Origin: Rallus limicola | Lineage: Eukaryota; Chordata; Aves; Gruiformes; Rallidae | Assembly: GCA_022605955.1 (NCBI GenBank) | Contig: JAKCOZ010000014.1 | Span: forward strand, 17,490,001-17,554,000 | DNA: 64,000 bases | Direction of reading: 5' to 3' | Part shown: in pieces, positions 12,201 to 25,910 of the stretch | How the letters are laid out: each line of letters opens with the position of its first letter | Numbering within the stretch: the stretch's first letter is position 1 | The notes under the pieces: model-generated | The model's database searches: none | What the model was told of the DNA's origin: nothing | Seen by the model: the letters and a program-made list of their open reading frames with translations, nothing else | Position numbers and translations under genes: made by a program

Positions 12201-15200
12201 TCTTGCAGGGTAAACAGTTTATATACACAATTTTAGGAAAAATAAAACCTTTTTTGGCACAGCTCATGAGAAAGGAACGTGCTTAACATCTTACAGCATT
12301 AGATCTAGAACTGTTACAGAATGTGAGATTTCTATGCTGGTTTCCAAGTGTAAACTAGTAAGAAAGGCAGACAGATCCATCTACATGTAAGAGATCCCTA
12401 ATATTTTAACTATATGTGATATAAAATGGTATATCTTCAAGTTTCTGAGCTACAGAGTAATAAAAATACAAAAGTGAGCAAGAACTATTATCCAGCATCA
12501 AAAATGTTAGCTGTTTTTTCTCCCTTTCATACATCTATTAAAATCATCCAAGATGCAGGAATTCTTGTTGTGTAACACTGTAGTTCTCAGCAAGATATCT
12601 AATTTTGTTATTAGTTCAGTAAATCTTTATACGGTTCTTTTTATAAATGCTTTTTAATAGAATATAGATAAACTCTGATTTCCTGTTCCCATTTCTGAAC
12701 TTTAAGGGATCTCAGTAATTGTTCAAAACAATGAGTTGATAAAAACAACATACAAAGACTATACATGTTATCACACGAGCAGAATGAGCATTCATAATCT
12801 CCACATTTTCAATAGGACTGGAAGAGAATGAGTCAATTGAAAATTAGAACCTTGTTTACAGGAAAAATCTGTACAAGGTCTGACTTTACCCCTTAGATTA
12901 TGAGGCAGTGACTATAAAACTACTTACCCTGCCCCAGCCCCAGCCTGACTCTTGGGATAGCTCAGATACGTACATTAAGAGTTATAATCTTGGTCATAGA
13001 ACTAGTTTGTCCTGGAAGGCAGCGATTGTGATCCCATCTCACAGATGCTTAGAGAAGACACTCAGACACTGAGGGTTCTTACCAGCATAAAGCTTTGCTA
13101 AATTCACATTGCAGCTGCAGCATCCATGCCGCTCTGCTTGCCAGGCCTACTCAGTTTCTGAGGGGACATTAGTCGTGCAGAAGTTGCATGTTTGTACTGC
13201 AGCAGGGATGGCCTTGTGAACACAATTAAATTAGTTATAAATTAGCTAGTTTGGCTATTGCTGCTGGACTCAACGCAGAGTGAGAGTTTAGGTGTTTATC
13301 CACTGGGTGCCTTTTGTGGCATGAACAGAGCTCCATGTTACCACAGCCACACATTTTGACATTTCCTACATAGGTTAAAATTATCTGACTGCTTAAACTA
13401 TCCTTTAGATATGTACTTAAGCTGTCATCGTTGTCATTACAGTGCAGAGCTATCCTTCCTCTTTGCACAGAGCCTATTTTGCTAAGTTCATGAGATGGTG
13501 CAGAGGCCTTGACATGGCCTAGAGTGGTGCCACAGTGTTTCACAGGAGATATTCACCAGAATACCTGGGTACACAGGTGGTACCTTGGTGCTAACTGGCT
13601 TTGGAGCAGGCATGCTCTTGCAGACTTGAACACGTACTTTTGATTTCAAGGGTACTTATATCTTTTGATAAATGATGCTGTGGATCTATAACCTTTCCTA
13701 GGAGCTGTATCTAGGAATGTTTTCTTATCTGAATAGATCTTATCCAGCAGAGTGTTATTGTGAAAATAAGTCTTCTGTAAAGATAGAGAATCACACCTTT
13801 GAGTACTGTTTTGCAAATCTGAAGATCACCTGGGGATATTACATCCTGTTCTAGGTGGGTTATGAGGTTTTCACTGTTGTATGCAGCCCTCCCAGTCTGA
13901 ATTACATAGGCAGATAAGAAAGAAATTACACCTTCTTTTTCTCCTTGTAAAAGCTATTGTAAAATGGGGTTTGGATGGATGAAACTTGTTCTCACGTGAA
14001 TATTTTAAGCCTAAGAAAATAGGTGCAAAACATTAGTTAAGAAACAGGGATTCAAAATGTGTTTGACTGTAATTTGTAATGAATAATTCACAGAGGAATT
14101 GACAGTCATTTTGGGAAATTCCAGATTTGCCCCTGCATTGAGACTTTTCTGTCTGAGCTTGAAGAATGTATTTTTTAAAAAATCTTTATGTGAAGAGGGG
14201 AACATGATTTCGAATATAATTTTAAGAGAAGGATATCAGAAGGCCATTAACTAGCTTTTTTAACTTACAGTTCAGACTATGGCTTTATATATCTCAAAAT
14301 TTAATATGGTTTTAATTAGGGTTTTAATTTTAGAACATACATAATTTCTTCTTGCAAATTAGCCATTATTGGTGAATCATTCTCTACATGATATGCATTA
14401 TAAAACCTGATTTTTAAGAATGGGTGATTTTGACTTTCTGGCTGCAAGCTTTTCACCTTCGACCGTATTTACTTATTCCTGTGGGAGGCTGAGAACCCTC
14501 AACTCCCCCTTGTCTTTCACATAACCGTGCTCTGAGCATACTTAGATTCTTTGATTAAAAGTTTGTTCCTTCGTTTGCTTTGTGGTCCCAAAGGCTTTGC
14601 TTCCAGGCAGCTCACATTCATTAAAGACTCTGTGGAAAACACATGGGACAAACTTAATTCAGCAGTGCCAGTCCAGAATAGCAATGCATGTTCAGTGAGA
14701 ACAAGGTGCGAGACAGTTGGCTTCTTGGGAATTGTTAACCATCACCATGGTCTTCAGAGGCAGGTGCATTTGCTGGAGACAGCATTGCATATCAGGGGAT
14801 ATTGGATCTCTCTTCTGTAGAAACCAGGTGATTTCAAAGGTTACTATGTCAGGTGAAATCATCCCATCTCTTTACCTATTAAAATTATCTTACAACTCTT
14901 GTTCTATACCCAGCAAGCAGCATCGTCTTCATTCCGTTGCTATTTCTGATAGTATGGGGGGGTTCTACTGCATGTAACAGAAATGGCCTTTGGCCTTCTT
15001 TCTGCCTTTACTGAGTACACAAAGTTTTGCCATTTGTTTGAGCAAAGAGGAAAGAAGATTGCAAAAAAAGAAGTGCATTATTTGGTGTATTTTGTAGTAT
15101 ATGTACTATCTAGTGTAATAAACACCTCGTTAATAGCTAGCAAGTACTTTCAAATGTAAATTAGGAATGAAGTATAATGCAATTATTCATCTCTGATCTA

Positions 15201-15850
15201 AAATATTTACATTTCTTAATTAAAATACAACTACAAGTGTGATTTGCAAAAAGCTATCGTAAATGCTACTTAATTTTTTAAAAAGGAATAAGTACCAAGT
15301 AGGCATGCAGACTTCCTAATAAGGTGATTCAGCAAAGAATGTTTGATCTTGGAGAAACAAATTTTGCAGCTATTGCCCAAGTGACTTTAAGGAACTACAG
15401 AATTAGGATATTTAGTTTTACATGTAAATTTTATTAAAGTTCTGTGTTTTCCCTTAAGGACTGGAATTTCTTCTCTGTGGCAAGAAGTCATAGAATATGA
15501 TATATTTTATAAAAATACTTGTTCTAAGCAGTTACACTAGAAACTGCAATGCTATCTTTAATCAAGGTGGAGATACTAAAAAAGTATACACAGTTTCCAT
15601 GAAAAGGGCAATTAGACAGCCATAAGAAAATGTAGGAGCTTTTGCATACATTTTTTTCCATGTTTTCAGAGAAAAAGATTTTTGCCGTTTATAGCAGCGC
15701 CTATTAACCTATAATCCATCCTTTCATCTTTGGCCTGGATCCTCAGCAGCATAGGATGTTACTTAAAATGAAAGGTGCAGGAATCCAGATTCAAGAGGCA
15801 ACAGACAGCAAATAGAATCCTAATCAAACAAAAACTTGAAGCATTTCAAT
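9251..15850. other. Non-coding desert, no gene seen
   Basis: The stretch is AT-rich and largely single-copy. I found no convincing exon, RNA gene or repeat. A 102-codon minus-strand frame at 13,235-13,543 has no recognisable domain or splice context. A few words near 12.12 kb faintly resemble a CR1 3' end but are too short to call. Confidence 0.5.
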
Positions 15851-16026
15851 GGAAAAAAAAAAAAGAAAAAGAAAAAGGAGGAAAGAGGAAAGGGGAGGGA
15901 AGGGGAGGGAAAGAGAAGGGGAAGGGGAAGGGGGGGAAAGGGGAGGGGAAAGGGAAAGAGAGGGGAAGGAGAGGAGGGGAGGGGAAGGGGAGTGAAGCAG
16001 AAAGGAAAGGAAAAAAGGAGGAAAGG
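15851..16026. repeat. Homopurine (GGGGAAG/GAAA-rich) tract
   Basis: The plus strand is pure A/G from 15,851 to 15,992 (142 bases). It then continues to 16,026 with only a T at 15,993 and a C at 15,998. It starts with an A-rich stretch and moves into irregular GGGGA / GGGAAA units. Four long frames cross it (Lys/Gly/Arg-rich on plus, Ser/Pro/Phe-rich on minus), but they are artefacts of a stop-free low-complexity tract. Long polypurine mirror-like tracts can form intramolecular triplex (H-DNA). Confidence 0.95.
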
Positions 16027-19000
16027 CTGCTAACAACCTCCACTGCTGCTGGGGCTGATTTGCCAGTCAGGTGACTGCAGAGACCTCTAGTGCAAATTTT
16101 TTAAGCTTCATTTTGTTTCATAGGTATTTTTAATCTGTTTTCAGAAGATGGATTGAGAGAAAGAAAGGAGAGATAATGGAAAGAAAGAAGATGAGAGAAA
16201 GAAAGTGGAGATTTCAACAGAAATGAGAGATGATGGAAAAGGTTGTATCTGGCCAGTTTTGTAAATGAAGGAATTGTAGTTTAGTGGTTTTGGAGTTAGG
16301 ACTAGAAGGGATGGACTATGAAGCTGAGACCCTTCTGGAGTAAAAAAGATCTTGTTTTATTTTTCATCTTATGACATGTGTCAGTGTTCTAACATTTAAA
16401 AAAATATCCATTAAATAGCACTGCCCCAACCACATAAACTGATTTCTGGAATTTCTAGCATCTGCACTAAAAAGAAAATTTGGAATAAAAAGCACAAATG
16501 CTACTTTGTTTCTACTCTGGAAGTTTTTCAGTATCTTTGAAAGCCATTTCTTCTCCTGCTATGATAGAACAAGCCACTAATGTTTGATGGGTTAGGCATA
16601 TGCAGGTGCTATGATTATGCCATCATCTCTCCGATGTACTGCTGCTCTAGTTGTAAAACTAGATGTTGTAGTTTTTCAGTCAGATGTTGTATCACCACCA
16701 CGGTCAGTCTAAGAACAGCAATAGCAAAAGCTTGCTTGCTTTAGAAGGATGCAAAACCAATGTGTTGGGTAGGCTTTGATTACAGGTAATATTGGCAAAG
16801 GATGAATATGTTGTTGAGCATTTCACTTCACACTCTTCACTCTACTTCCATGACTGAAAACCTCAGGAATAGGTCATAGAAACTTTTTATGTGTTGCCAG
16901 CTAAATTGAAACCAGTACTTCCTTAAAATTGCAGGGATGATTGATATGGCCAGTTGAATCATAACATGCTATGTGCAGCTGACATTTTTGAAATATTTCT
17001 CTGCAGTCCCACATTTGTCCTGTTCTCAAGAACAAACTTACAACTCCCATGCTCTTGGACCTGATATAAATAAAAGGAGACAGTGAGCTTCTAGGGAGAT
17101 TTGAAAATAATAAGTTTGAAAAGAATCCTGCATGGAAAAATTATATTGGATTTAAGAGAGGTGAAGAAAGTAATATTCTTATAATTTAACTGTTTCGTTC
17201 ATTTCTGAATGGGGAATGATAGCCATTGAATAAATGATCAGTGGACCTTTTTCTCAGATGCCAAGGAAAGATTGTGATTTTCTGTGAGTGAAATCCCAGA
17301 ACCTTCAGACTTTCATGGTTCTTCACTTAACATTTGTACAACTTAAGAATATATTTTCTTCAAAAACAATCTTAGTGGCAATAAAGGCAGAATAACTGCT
17401 ACATACCATACAGCTTGAACACTTAATCGCTTTCTCAGAGCTATTACTTAATATTGAGGGAAGCATGTAAGGAGTCCTAAGAGCCCTTTTTAGCAATTCA
17501 TCGGTTTCTACAGTTTATTTCATTCCTTTCAGAAATTACACATGGCTTTGCCATTCAGTTATGTTCAATGATCTGAAGTTACTGTGTTCATAGGGCATAA
17601 CTTGCCTAGGTGAATGCAGGTGAAAGGTCTTACTTCCTTGCCAAGAAGCTGGTTTTTAAGGCTGTGTCTGTGCTGAGCCACAATGTCATGACATATTAGA
17701 GGCCAGAGGACCAATGAAGATCTCCAGATGCAGAATAAAGCTTGCAGAAGCAATACTAAGAAATGTTTCTTTCTGCAGCAAAAGTGTGTTGTTGGACACT
17801 TCAGTGATTGTGACAAAGATTCACCCTGTTGGAAGTTGGGCTGTAATAGTCATCTGCATTTGCTGTTCTCTCTACTTTCAACATCTTGCTGTGGTAGCAA
17901 AGCACTGTCTTCTCTGAAAGCATTGACTTCAGTCTCCCATGGCTGGTCATTTGATGAAATGGGTTTATTATGTGGGCTTCTGAGCGAGAAAACAAAAACA
18001 GCAATAAAAAGCAAGCAGATTGGCAGTTGCTATGGCAATTCCATCCTTTGTTAGGGTTTGATATAAGCCTTAGGAGCTAGGGGAAATGCTCGGAAATGGT
18101 AATTAGTTTTTTCAAGGGAATGTAATTTTCCATTGTGAACAGAGATTATAAAGTCAGCAGTTTAACTGATACAACTGGATTAAGGAATCTAAATTTTACA
18201 TTATCAGTTTCTTAAGGCAGGGGAACATTTTCTGTAAAACAACTGTATTGTTATCTGAAATCGCAATTATGTAGTGTCACATTTTATTTCAGATTATTGA
18301 CTTTTTTCAAGAGTATATTGGTGACAATTGTTAATAATATTATCTGAACAAATACAAACCAAATAAAGCATGTTAGCTCTTACAAAAGGTCCATTAATTT
18401 CAATATAAGGCATGGTGCTGAAGTAACTTGGATTTTCCCAGAACCTGAGAGGAAATCATTATGTGAATTTTGGGACACAGCTTTGAGGAATGATCTCTTG
18501 GGGAACTTTCTGAAAATGAAATAAAGTGGTACTTATCCATATCATGAATTTAGTAGATAGAAAGGACTTCCAGATTAGAAGTTTAATGCCAAGCCAGTTT
18601 TTCTGAAGAAAAAATTCTGGTGATAATGTACGTACTACTGCTGCTAAGCTTATAAAGTACCTCTGGGTTTTGGGTAGACTAATGGACTGTGCAATAATAC
18701 TCTTCCTCACTTACTATTACAATTACACTGGCTCTGGCACATATATCTGAAAGGCTCTTATTTATATATCGCTTTCTTACTCTGAGACTCTCCTTATATT
18801 AGGCCTTATCAAGCATTTTCTGGTGATGGATTTTTTTATATTTCTAAGGATGGATATTGAATGCATGTAGTGGTTATTTTGGAAGTGTAATATGCAAAAC
18901 TACATAGAAAAAGCAGGACAACCACAGCACACTAGTTGTATATCACCTGATTGTTGTTTTTCATAGAGTTGAATTTGTAGGAGATAATGTTTGTTCCCAT

Positions 19001-20811
19001 GAAGAACAATAATTCCAAACCCTCTTTTTAAAAAACATCAGGCTTATAAGAAATTTAATATTTTTACCATTTGGAAAAAGCTGCATCTGATACCCTGTAT
19101 TTTCTAACACAGGTGTAACATTAAGAAACATCCTCACAATGAAATTGTATCACTGCTGTGGCTGTAAAGAAAAAAGAGACATTCTGGGCAAATTTTCTAA
19201 GAGAAGAGTGGAAAAAACAGCTGTTTAAAAATACCCACACAAAAAAAAACCCGCAGAGACTAGCTAACAGCTGAATCCCAGAAGGGACTAAAACGAACCT
19301 ACAGATTCAGCCAAATAATCATCTGGCTTTATATTCTCTTCAGGTTCTCTGAAAGAAACTTTTATGTGAAAGTACACTGAAGTGGTAAGTTAATAGTGAT
19401 TTTTAGAACTCCATTTTAAATAGTCTGTCATTACACTTTAAAGGATATTTTTTTAAACCCAGTGAAATTTTGAATTCTGCCTTTGTTTCATGCCATAGTA
19501 TTTTAAAAGGAACTTCAAAGGAAAGGGATACTCTGAGTCACTCATCCTATTGTGATACAACAGATAATGATTCACAAAAACCCAACAAACAAACCACAAC
19601 ACATAGGGGAAGAAATTAATTAATTGCAAGGAGGAACACTTCAAAGGCTGAACATGATTTCTTTCTTTCTGGCTTCTGATTCACACAAATGAGGGAAAAA
19701 ACCCCCAATATTCTTGTATGCCTCAGTTAAGAGGTACAGACACCTGTGTGGAAAGTAGGTTCGAAATCCAAGTGGATGCATTGTCCCTCTGAAGTCTGTA
19801 TCTTTATTGTCACTAAATGTTCAAGGAACCTCAACTCTTTAGATAAATGGTTAAAAACACAGTGTAAATAACTTCCAAGTGCTGCCCAGAGTCATAATTC
19901 TGAAGGTTGGGGTTGTTATCCTAAAATCCCCCTATACTTGAATCATACTTAGAGGTTTTCAGTGAGGACTAGTCAGCACTATTGGAAAAACTAATACCCA
20001 TTTTATATTTGTTATGGAATATTAATAAACTTCAGAGATAACCCAAAGATGTGCATAACCAGCTTACTCAAGTTTTCATTCCCTGGTCTGTTCCATAGGG
20101 AATACCCAACATGACTGAGGGCAGCACTTGCCTAGTAAGTGGCCCCAGATGTAAAAGAACAGACGTGTTCCCTCCTGGGGACTGTGGCTGGGAGTGAGGG
20201 TGTTATCTAGCACTTCACAGCTCTGAGAATCCATTAGGAGATCACACAAAGAATACTTCTCCAAGAAACATCACCTGACCAGAAAGCTGCAGCAGATCTC
20301 TTGGAGCTCCCAGGGAATTACTTTGCATACCTATGTGTCTAGACTTTTTGAATAATTTGTGTTACAGAGAAACACCTCCAAAGTCAAACTAGAGGAGTAT
20401 TTTCTCAAGAGTCTGAGGAGGAAATCATCTATTCAATTTTGTTGATTAACATTTTGTGAAGTTTTCCTGGTATTACCAGCCAGGCAGCAAATTTATATTG
20501 GTTATACGCCATACTCCATTGAAGCAGCTTAGTACAGTGAAGCACTCAAGTGCCAGTACCAAGAAGAGCACTTTGTCCTCTGGCTGTCTGCATTTTGGGT
20601 CCCTCACCAACTGGTATATAGATACAAGAATGCAGAGTTTCTTTCTTTGTCATGATCACAGACTTGAATGTGCTGAAAACAGAAGTTTGAAAGCATCTGC
20701 AATATTCACACCCGACACAGAAGGGTTTTTTTATACAACTGTACCATAGTTCTTTGTGATCTGTCCCACCTAAAGGCACAAAGGTGAAAGAGGCCAGTGA
20801 TAAATCATGAA
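16027..20811. other. Non-coding desert, no gene seen
   Basis: AT-rich DNA. A second, weaker purine-rich patch (AGAAAGAAAGG-type words, about 16,140-16,210) follows the homopurine tract. No exon, RNA gene or clear repeat is seen. A candidate X-box at 18.03 kb is listed separately. Confidence 0.5.
18026..18039. promoter_or_regulatory. RFX X-box-like palindrome
   Basis: GTTGCTATGGCAAT differs by one base at its 3' end from a perfect inverted-half-site RFX X-box (GTTGCTATGGCAAC type). It lies in a block (about 17.94-18.14 kb) that also has Fox-like AACAAAAACA and a GGTAATTAG core. A single motif match can occur by chance, so binding is inference. Confidence 0.35.
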
Positions 20812-21428
20812 GTCATAGAATTGTAGAATATCCTGAGTTGGAAAGGATTCATACGGATCATCAAGTTGAACTCCTGGCTCCACACGGGGCCAGCCAAGTC
20901 AGGGCACGTGTTTGGGTGCATTGTTCAGATGCTTCTTGAACTCAGTCAAGCTTGGGGCTGTGACCCCTTCCCTGGGGAGACTGTTCCAGTGCCCAACCAC
21001 CCTCTCAGTAAAGAACCTCTTCCTAATAGCCAATTTAAACCTCCACTGTTGCAGCTTCATGACGTTCCCTCGGGTTTTATCACTGGTCACCAAAGAGAGG
21101 AGATTGGCACCTGCCCCTTTGCTGCCCCTTGTCAAGAAGCCACAGACCACAGACCACAATGAGGTCTCCCCTCAGTCTCATTTTCTCCAGGATGAACAAA
21201 CCAAGGGACTGCAGCCTCTCTTCCTAAGTCTTCCCTTCCAGACGCTTCACCATCTTTGTTGCTCTCCTCTGGACACACTACAATACTTAAATGTCCTTCT
21301 TGTACTGTGGCACCCAAAACTGCACACAGCACTCGAGGTGAAGCCGCACCAGAGCAGTGTAGAGCAGTCCCTGGACTGCAAGCTGGCAATGCCATGCTTG
21401 ATGCACCTCAGGATACAGTTAGCAGGAC
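20812..21428 (-). mobile_element. CR1 LINE, 5'-truncated copy (antisense)
   Basis: The plus strand begins with the reverse complement of a CR1 tail (AGTCATAGAATTGTAGAAT, then GTTGGAAAGGAT) and then runs back into ORF2. On the minus strand, about 20,899-21,159 encodes the CR1 reverse transcriptase C-terminal end, including RFKLAIRKRFFTERVVGHWN and SLPREGVTAPSLTEFKKHL. Further 5' come words for the Arg-Pro-His and Gln-Leu-Trp region in other frames, so the copy is frameshifted. About 615 bases remain. The copy is truncated and inactive. Several shadow frames of 70-170 codons on the opposite strand come from this repeat. Confidence 0.95.
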
Positions 21429-23350
21429 TTATCTAACAGAGTATACAAGTAAGTATGATGATGGAGAGTGAGACTTCTTCTCATCAGTCTCTGGCTCTAC
21501 ATGGAGATGACCCTGAGCACTAATCCAGACTAGGTCCTCATATTGAAGACCAGCCAAAACCAATAAAAAAGTGCTCTGCAGAAGTGCTCAGGTTAGCGTT
21601 TTATGACACTTGAGATGAAGGTATTGAGTCTTCTGTCAATGCAAACAACTGCAGAGGTGTGTGTCAGTTATTCCTATCAGGAACACAACATGCACACTGA
21701 CACCTTACCTGATGTCCTAAAACCTGGCAAAGCAATGCTCCCATTCACTGAGCTTGACCCTGTGTGCCATGACAAGGGATGAAAGCATTCAGAGCTGTAG
21801 CTTGCATAAGCAAAGAGGCTCAAATCTTTCTGGCACCCTCTGTAATGGAAAAAGGGATGGGAAAAGTAACAGCGGGGGAAGTAAATGAGCTGATGAGTAG
21901 AAGAAAACTGAGCAGTGGGAGGTGTTCTGGAGCATCTAAATGTCTTGATGCAAGAGCACCAGCTCCATGACGTTATCTTTCTTGCCTTGGGTAGTGCAGG
22001 TTGCCAAAGTAAAACATGGGTTTTAGGAACATCAGGAGAAACAAAGCAAGAATAGGCAGCATTGGCACATAGGCACGTACTTTCTGAGTGATTAAACCTT
22101 TTTAGTTCTGCAGGTTCTTCTGTGATAATGTAGTGCTGATACAGTTTGTCATGTCTTTACAATGTGCTAAGCTTGGAGAGAACAGGGATTTCACAGTAAA
22201 TGGAAGCACTGTGAAAGTGCTTTGTAAGGTTCACACCCCGTATATCAATGTACTTTAAAACCCAAGTAATTTTGGATGATATCTTACATTTTAATGTATT
22301 AGTTAAAATATGGTTCATGGTCTAAAATTAAACAGCCTAGGGTGATCATACGGTAGAGGATAAAATATTCATCTGATTATAATTACAGAAGTTAAATATA
22401 AAAGATTGAAACCTAGTAATGTTGCATTTTGAAAAAAAAAAGATTGTATTGTAAATCTGGAGGGATGTGTGAGTAACAGCCACTCTAGGATTTCAAAATA
22501 TTATTTCCTAGCCTTAATAAATCCATTTTGTGCTGGATTCAACATTTTCCTCAGTAAAACAAGCAAACTAACAGTGTCCTTTGGCTGAATGATGGCATCA
22601 TGGTACAGAGAATTTCCATATTAAAATGCACATTACAGTTGGTATAGTTTTATATCATGTATACAAATTTGAAATATGGCAGGTTTGCAATAATGCTATA
22701 TAAGTAATGGGAGAAAATGCTTCCCACCCCTCCCTGCAAAACACATACACAGAGCAGTCTACATTAGGGCGATGTGAAAAATAGCCTAGAATGTAATGTC
22801 AGTTTTTCAACAAGTAAAAGGTTTCTATAAGAGACATTCTGGGTCCACTCACTCTGTTATTCTAAATGTAGTGCTCTCAGAGGACATAAAAAGTCCTGTA
22901 ACAGCAATCCACCTTTGTTATGTACTCCCTTACCTGTTCAATGGACATCGTAGATACAGAAGTTCTAAATTATGGTAAAGCTATATGGCTGGGACCTATC
23001 ACAGCAAAAACATTGTTAGGAGAGAACTAGAGAAGCTACTTAACTCCCATTCCACCTGTGATTTACTTTTACCAGCTGCAACATCAAGGTTTCCTGACTT
23101 AATAGCTTCTGAAACACAAGTTTCTGGCCTCTCTATGGCCATAACAAGACATAATAACATTATGATAGGATTTTAGATTGGAAAAAGAAGTACAGGAAGC
23201 CAGTTCAAATACCACTGGGCAGATTCATCATAAAAAAAATATATGTAGAGGCAGAAGCTCAACAAATCAAAAGGTAAGTAAATAAACTTAATTCTGACTT
23301 AAAAAAAAAGCTTGTAAAGGAAGCTGAAAGGTGTCTCTATTCATAACATG
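21429..23350. other. Non-coding spacer, no gene seen
   Basis: Single-copy-looking AT-rich DNA between two CR1 copies. No coding, RNA or repeat signal is recognised. Confidence 0.5.
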
Positions 23351-23411
23351 GGGTTAGAACTAGATAATTTTTAAGGTTCCTTCCAACCCAAACCAGTCTG
23401 TGATTCTATGA
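23351..23411 (+). mobile_element. CR1 LINE 3'-terminal stub (sense)
   Basis: Only about 60 bases remain. They match the last CR1 segment (GTTAGAACTAGATAA, then GGTTCCTTCCAACCCAAACC) and the tail TGTGATTCTATGA. The upstream boundary is uncertain because older, diverged CR1 sequence could extend a little further. Confidence 0.85.
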
Positions 23412-25399
23412 ATACAGATTAGCTTAAAGAAACCTAAAGGCAGCTACTGCAAAACATCTCTGCATTTTTCTGCCTCTTTTAAAAGTCCAATAAGGACAGT
23501 TCCAGCATCAGCTCTAGCACACAAATGAAAATGGTGACTATTTGTTGGGTTTATGTCCCTCTATTGATGTAGGTCCCTTCCATCATTAAAAGACCCACCT
23601 CCATTTTTTCTTTCCATTACTACAGACAGAGGCCATTCCCCTGGAGCATGCTTGTTGAATATTATTGCATTTATGATGTTTCCTTTGAATATTTTTTGTG
23701 ATGTGACCAACTCCTTCAGTAGTAGTGTGAGCTTCTGGGTCTGTTTCATACTCTGATCCAATTAGACAGATGACACACACCTGTCTGTGAGGTCCAGCTC
23801 AGTGCCCACTTTATAAAATGTTGTCATTAGGATGGTTCACCCTTTCACTTTTCAGTATTGCTATTTCATGGTTATAGAACCCAGCAGTGCTAAAGAGCAG
23901 CAAACACATGGCCCTGTCAGAAAGAGGTCTCAATTTTTAAAGCATTTTGATTCTAGAATAGACCAAGGATTTTCATGAGAGGGTCCAGATCCATGCCTAA
24001 ATTTAGGCATAATGAAATTTGTGTGGATGGGAGTAGGTTAGAATGAGAACACAAAGATGCTATGGACTCTTGAGATAATCTGTTTGTTGAGCTAATGCAT
24101 GTCACAAAAGTCCATAGGTGGACTCCATTCTTCTCTGCAGAAGGTATTTTGTTAGCTACATTTGTACAATCCCTGTTGACTTCAGAATGTTTCTTTTATA
24201 CAAAGGTTGGATGCCCAAATCTCTAGTAATTTATTCGTCCTTGCTATGTTATTTAGTTCATTATCATTTCCAAATATATAGGAATGTCCCAACTACTGAC
24301 CAATGAATCCATTTCAGTGCTGGTGAGAGTTATGAGTTCACTTAGAGGAAAACCTCTGCAGCAAAGTAAAGAATACATAATTTTTAACGAATGAAAACAA
24401 TATTCTCCTTTTCAGTAGGAAATGAAATATAGTTATTTAGAAACCCCTGCAATGTACAAAGTAGTGATCCATGATATCCTCACAAAATATTTAATGTAAA
24501 GTGGGGCCATAGTCTTGGAAAATCTTTTGATCATATCTGTGGAAAACAGGTACTGGTCATATATACTTTACCTGTCTTCTTCTTTTTTTTAATTTTATTT
24601 CTATTTGTTGAATTTGCTCTCTTGTTAGAGCAAGCTAAGGCTATTTCTACATCTGAAGTGAAGGTCTGGAGCATTTCAAGCTCCACTCAGCCCCAGCTGA
24701 AGAGATTTCTAGTCTTCTGATAAGATATCTTAGAAATATCTTTTCCAACCTTGAAGATGGAAATGTTCCATAGGAACATATGTAGGAACATACATGCATA
24801 TATCTGATTTTGAACATTTACAATAGCTAAAATGAGTTGGTTTCAATTGGCATTGAGTATTGAGTTCTGGTTCTGCAAATTTATAATGTTGTATTATACA
24901 TGCTTCTAAATAAACCTGCAGAGAGTAATATGTGTGTATTTCTTTTTGTAAATCAGAGTTACAACTTGCTTCCTAATTTGGGGAAGGGGAGAAGGATTCA
25001 TTTCTGTTGGGTTTTTTTTAGTATTTGATATTGGCTGTCAATCAGGTTGTCATCAAATGTAGTCAAATATGATCTTTCATTTTGTCCTGTCAACAAAGCA
25101 GATGGCATTCTAGTCTTCATTGTTTCTCTAGTGTTCTGTTCAAAATGCAGTAAAATAGATGAAATTGAACATCTTCATTGTATCAAGACTGATTTTTTTT
25201 GTAATTAGCTCTTTGAAAAGCCTCCAGCAACTTTGACTCTATTTGAATTTTCTTCCTTGTGTAAATCAGCACAAATCAAATGGAAACCTGCACTCATGTC
25301 ACAGCCTGGCACTGATGGTCCTAAGCTGCACTTTTCTGGTGCCATGAAGAATAGAAGAGTTTAAGGAAACCTTCCCCTCCTGCAGGAAATAAGAAGTCA

Positions 25400-25910
25400 G
25401 GCAATTTTATTTTGCCTCTGGCAACGGATGGCTTGCTAGGTGAGGCTAAGCAAAAGCGCTCTGACACGAGCACCCACTCATTTCATGTAACTCCTTTGAA
25501 TTGCTTGCATGTTTTAGATGCAGGAATAAGTATTATTCATGCACACCCAAGGTGAGAGAGCAACTGTGTGCACTGGGCTTCGGTAGCAGATGTGCATGTG
25601 CCAGTATTCCTGCTTCCTTGCTTTCTCCATAACAGCTGATGTTAAATTTGATCTCATCTCCAATGAAACATGTTCAGCTGGTAAGTAAGTAAAACATGTC
25701 AGGTGTCAGGGCAGCATCCAAAGCTATGGTGGCAGCAACAACAGCAAGAGGGAAGAGATTGCACCATCTCTGTTTATAAAGACAGTCCTTTGGCTTTTCC
25801 CCATCTGCATACCAAAGCAAGTAAACTGCTGTTAATCTTAACATCAGCAATCTGAACCGGAAATTAGACCTTGTCCGTTATTTATGAGTCTGGGTGGAAA
25901 GTAAATAATC
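25400..25910. promoter_or_regulatory. Candidate conserved non-coding element
   Basis: The block is non-coding in all frames and richer in GC and CpG than its flanks. Its dense motif-like words include CAGCTGATG/CAGCTGG E-boxes, TTTATAAAG, TATTCATGCA octamer-like words, GTTTATAAAG, and TTATTTATGAGT (Hox/Cdx-like). The even, non-repetitive texture is what deeply conserved vertebrate enhancers look like. This is a compositional inference only. Confidence 0.28.

Noticed and set aside
15775..16074. Lys/Gly/Arg-rich 99-codon frame and Ser/Pro/Phe-rich frames on the other strand
   Set aside because: They are artefacts of the homopurine tract.
20866..21471. Several 70-174-codon frames on both strands
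   Set aside because: They are frames through an antisense CR1 copy. Only the minus-strand reverse transcriptase remnant is biologically derived, and it is broken.
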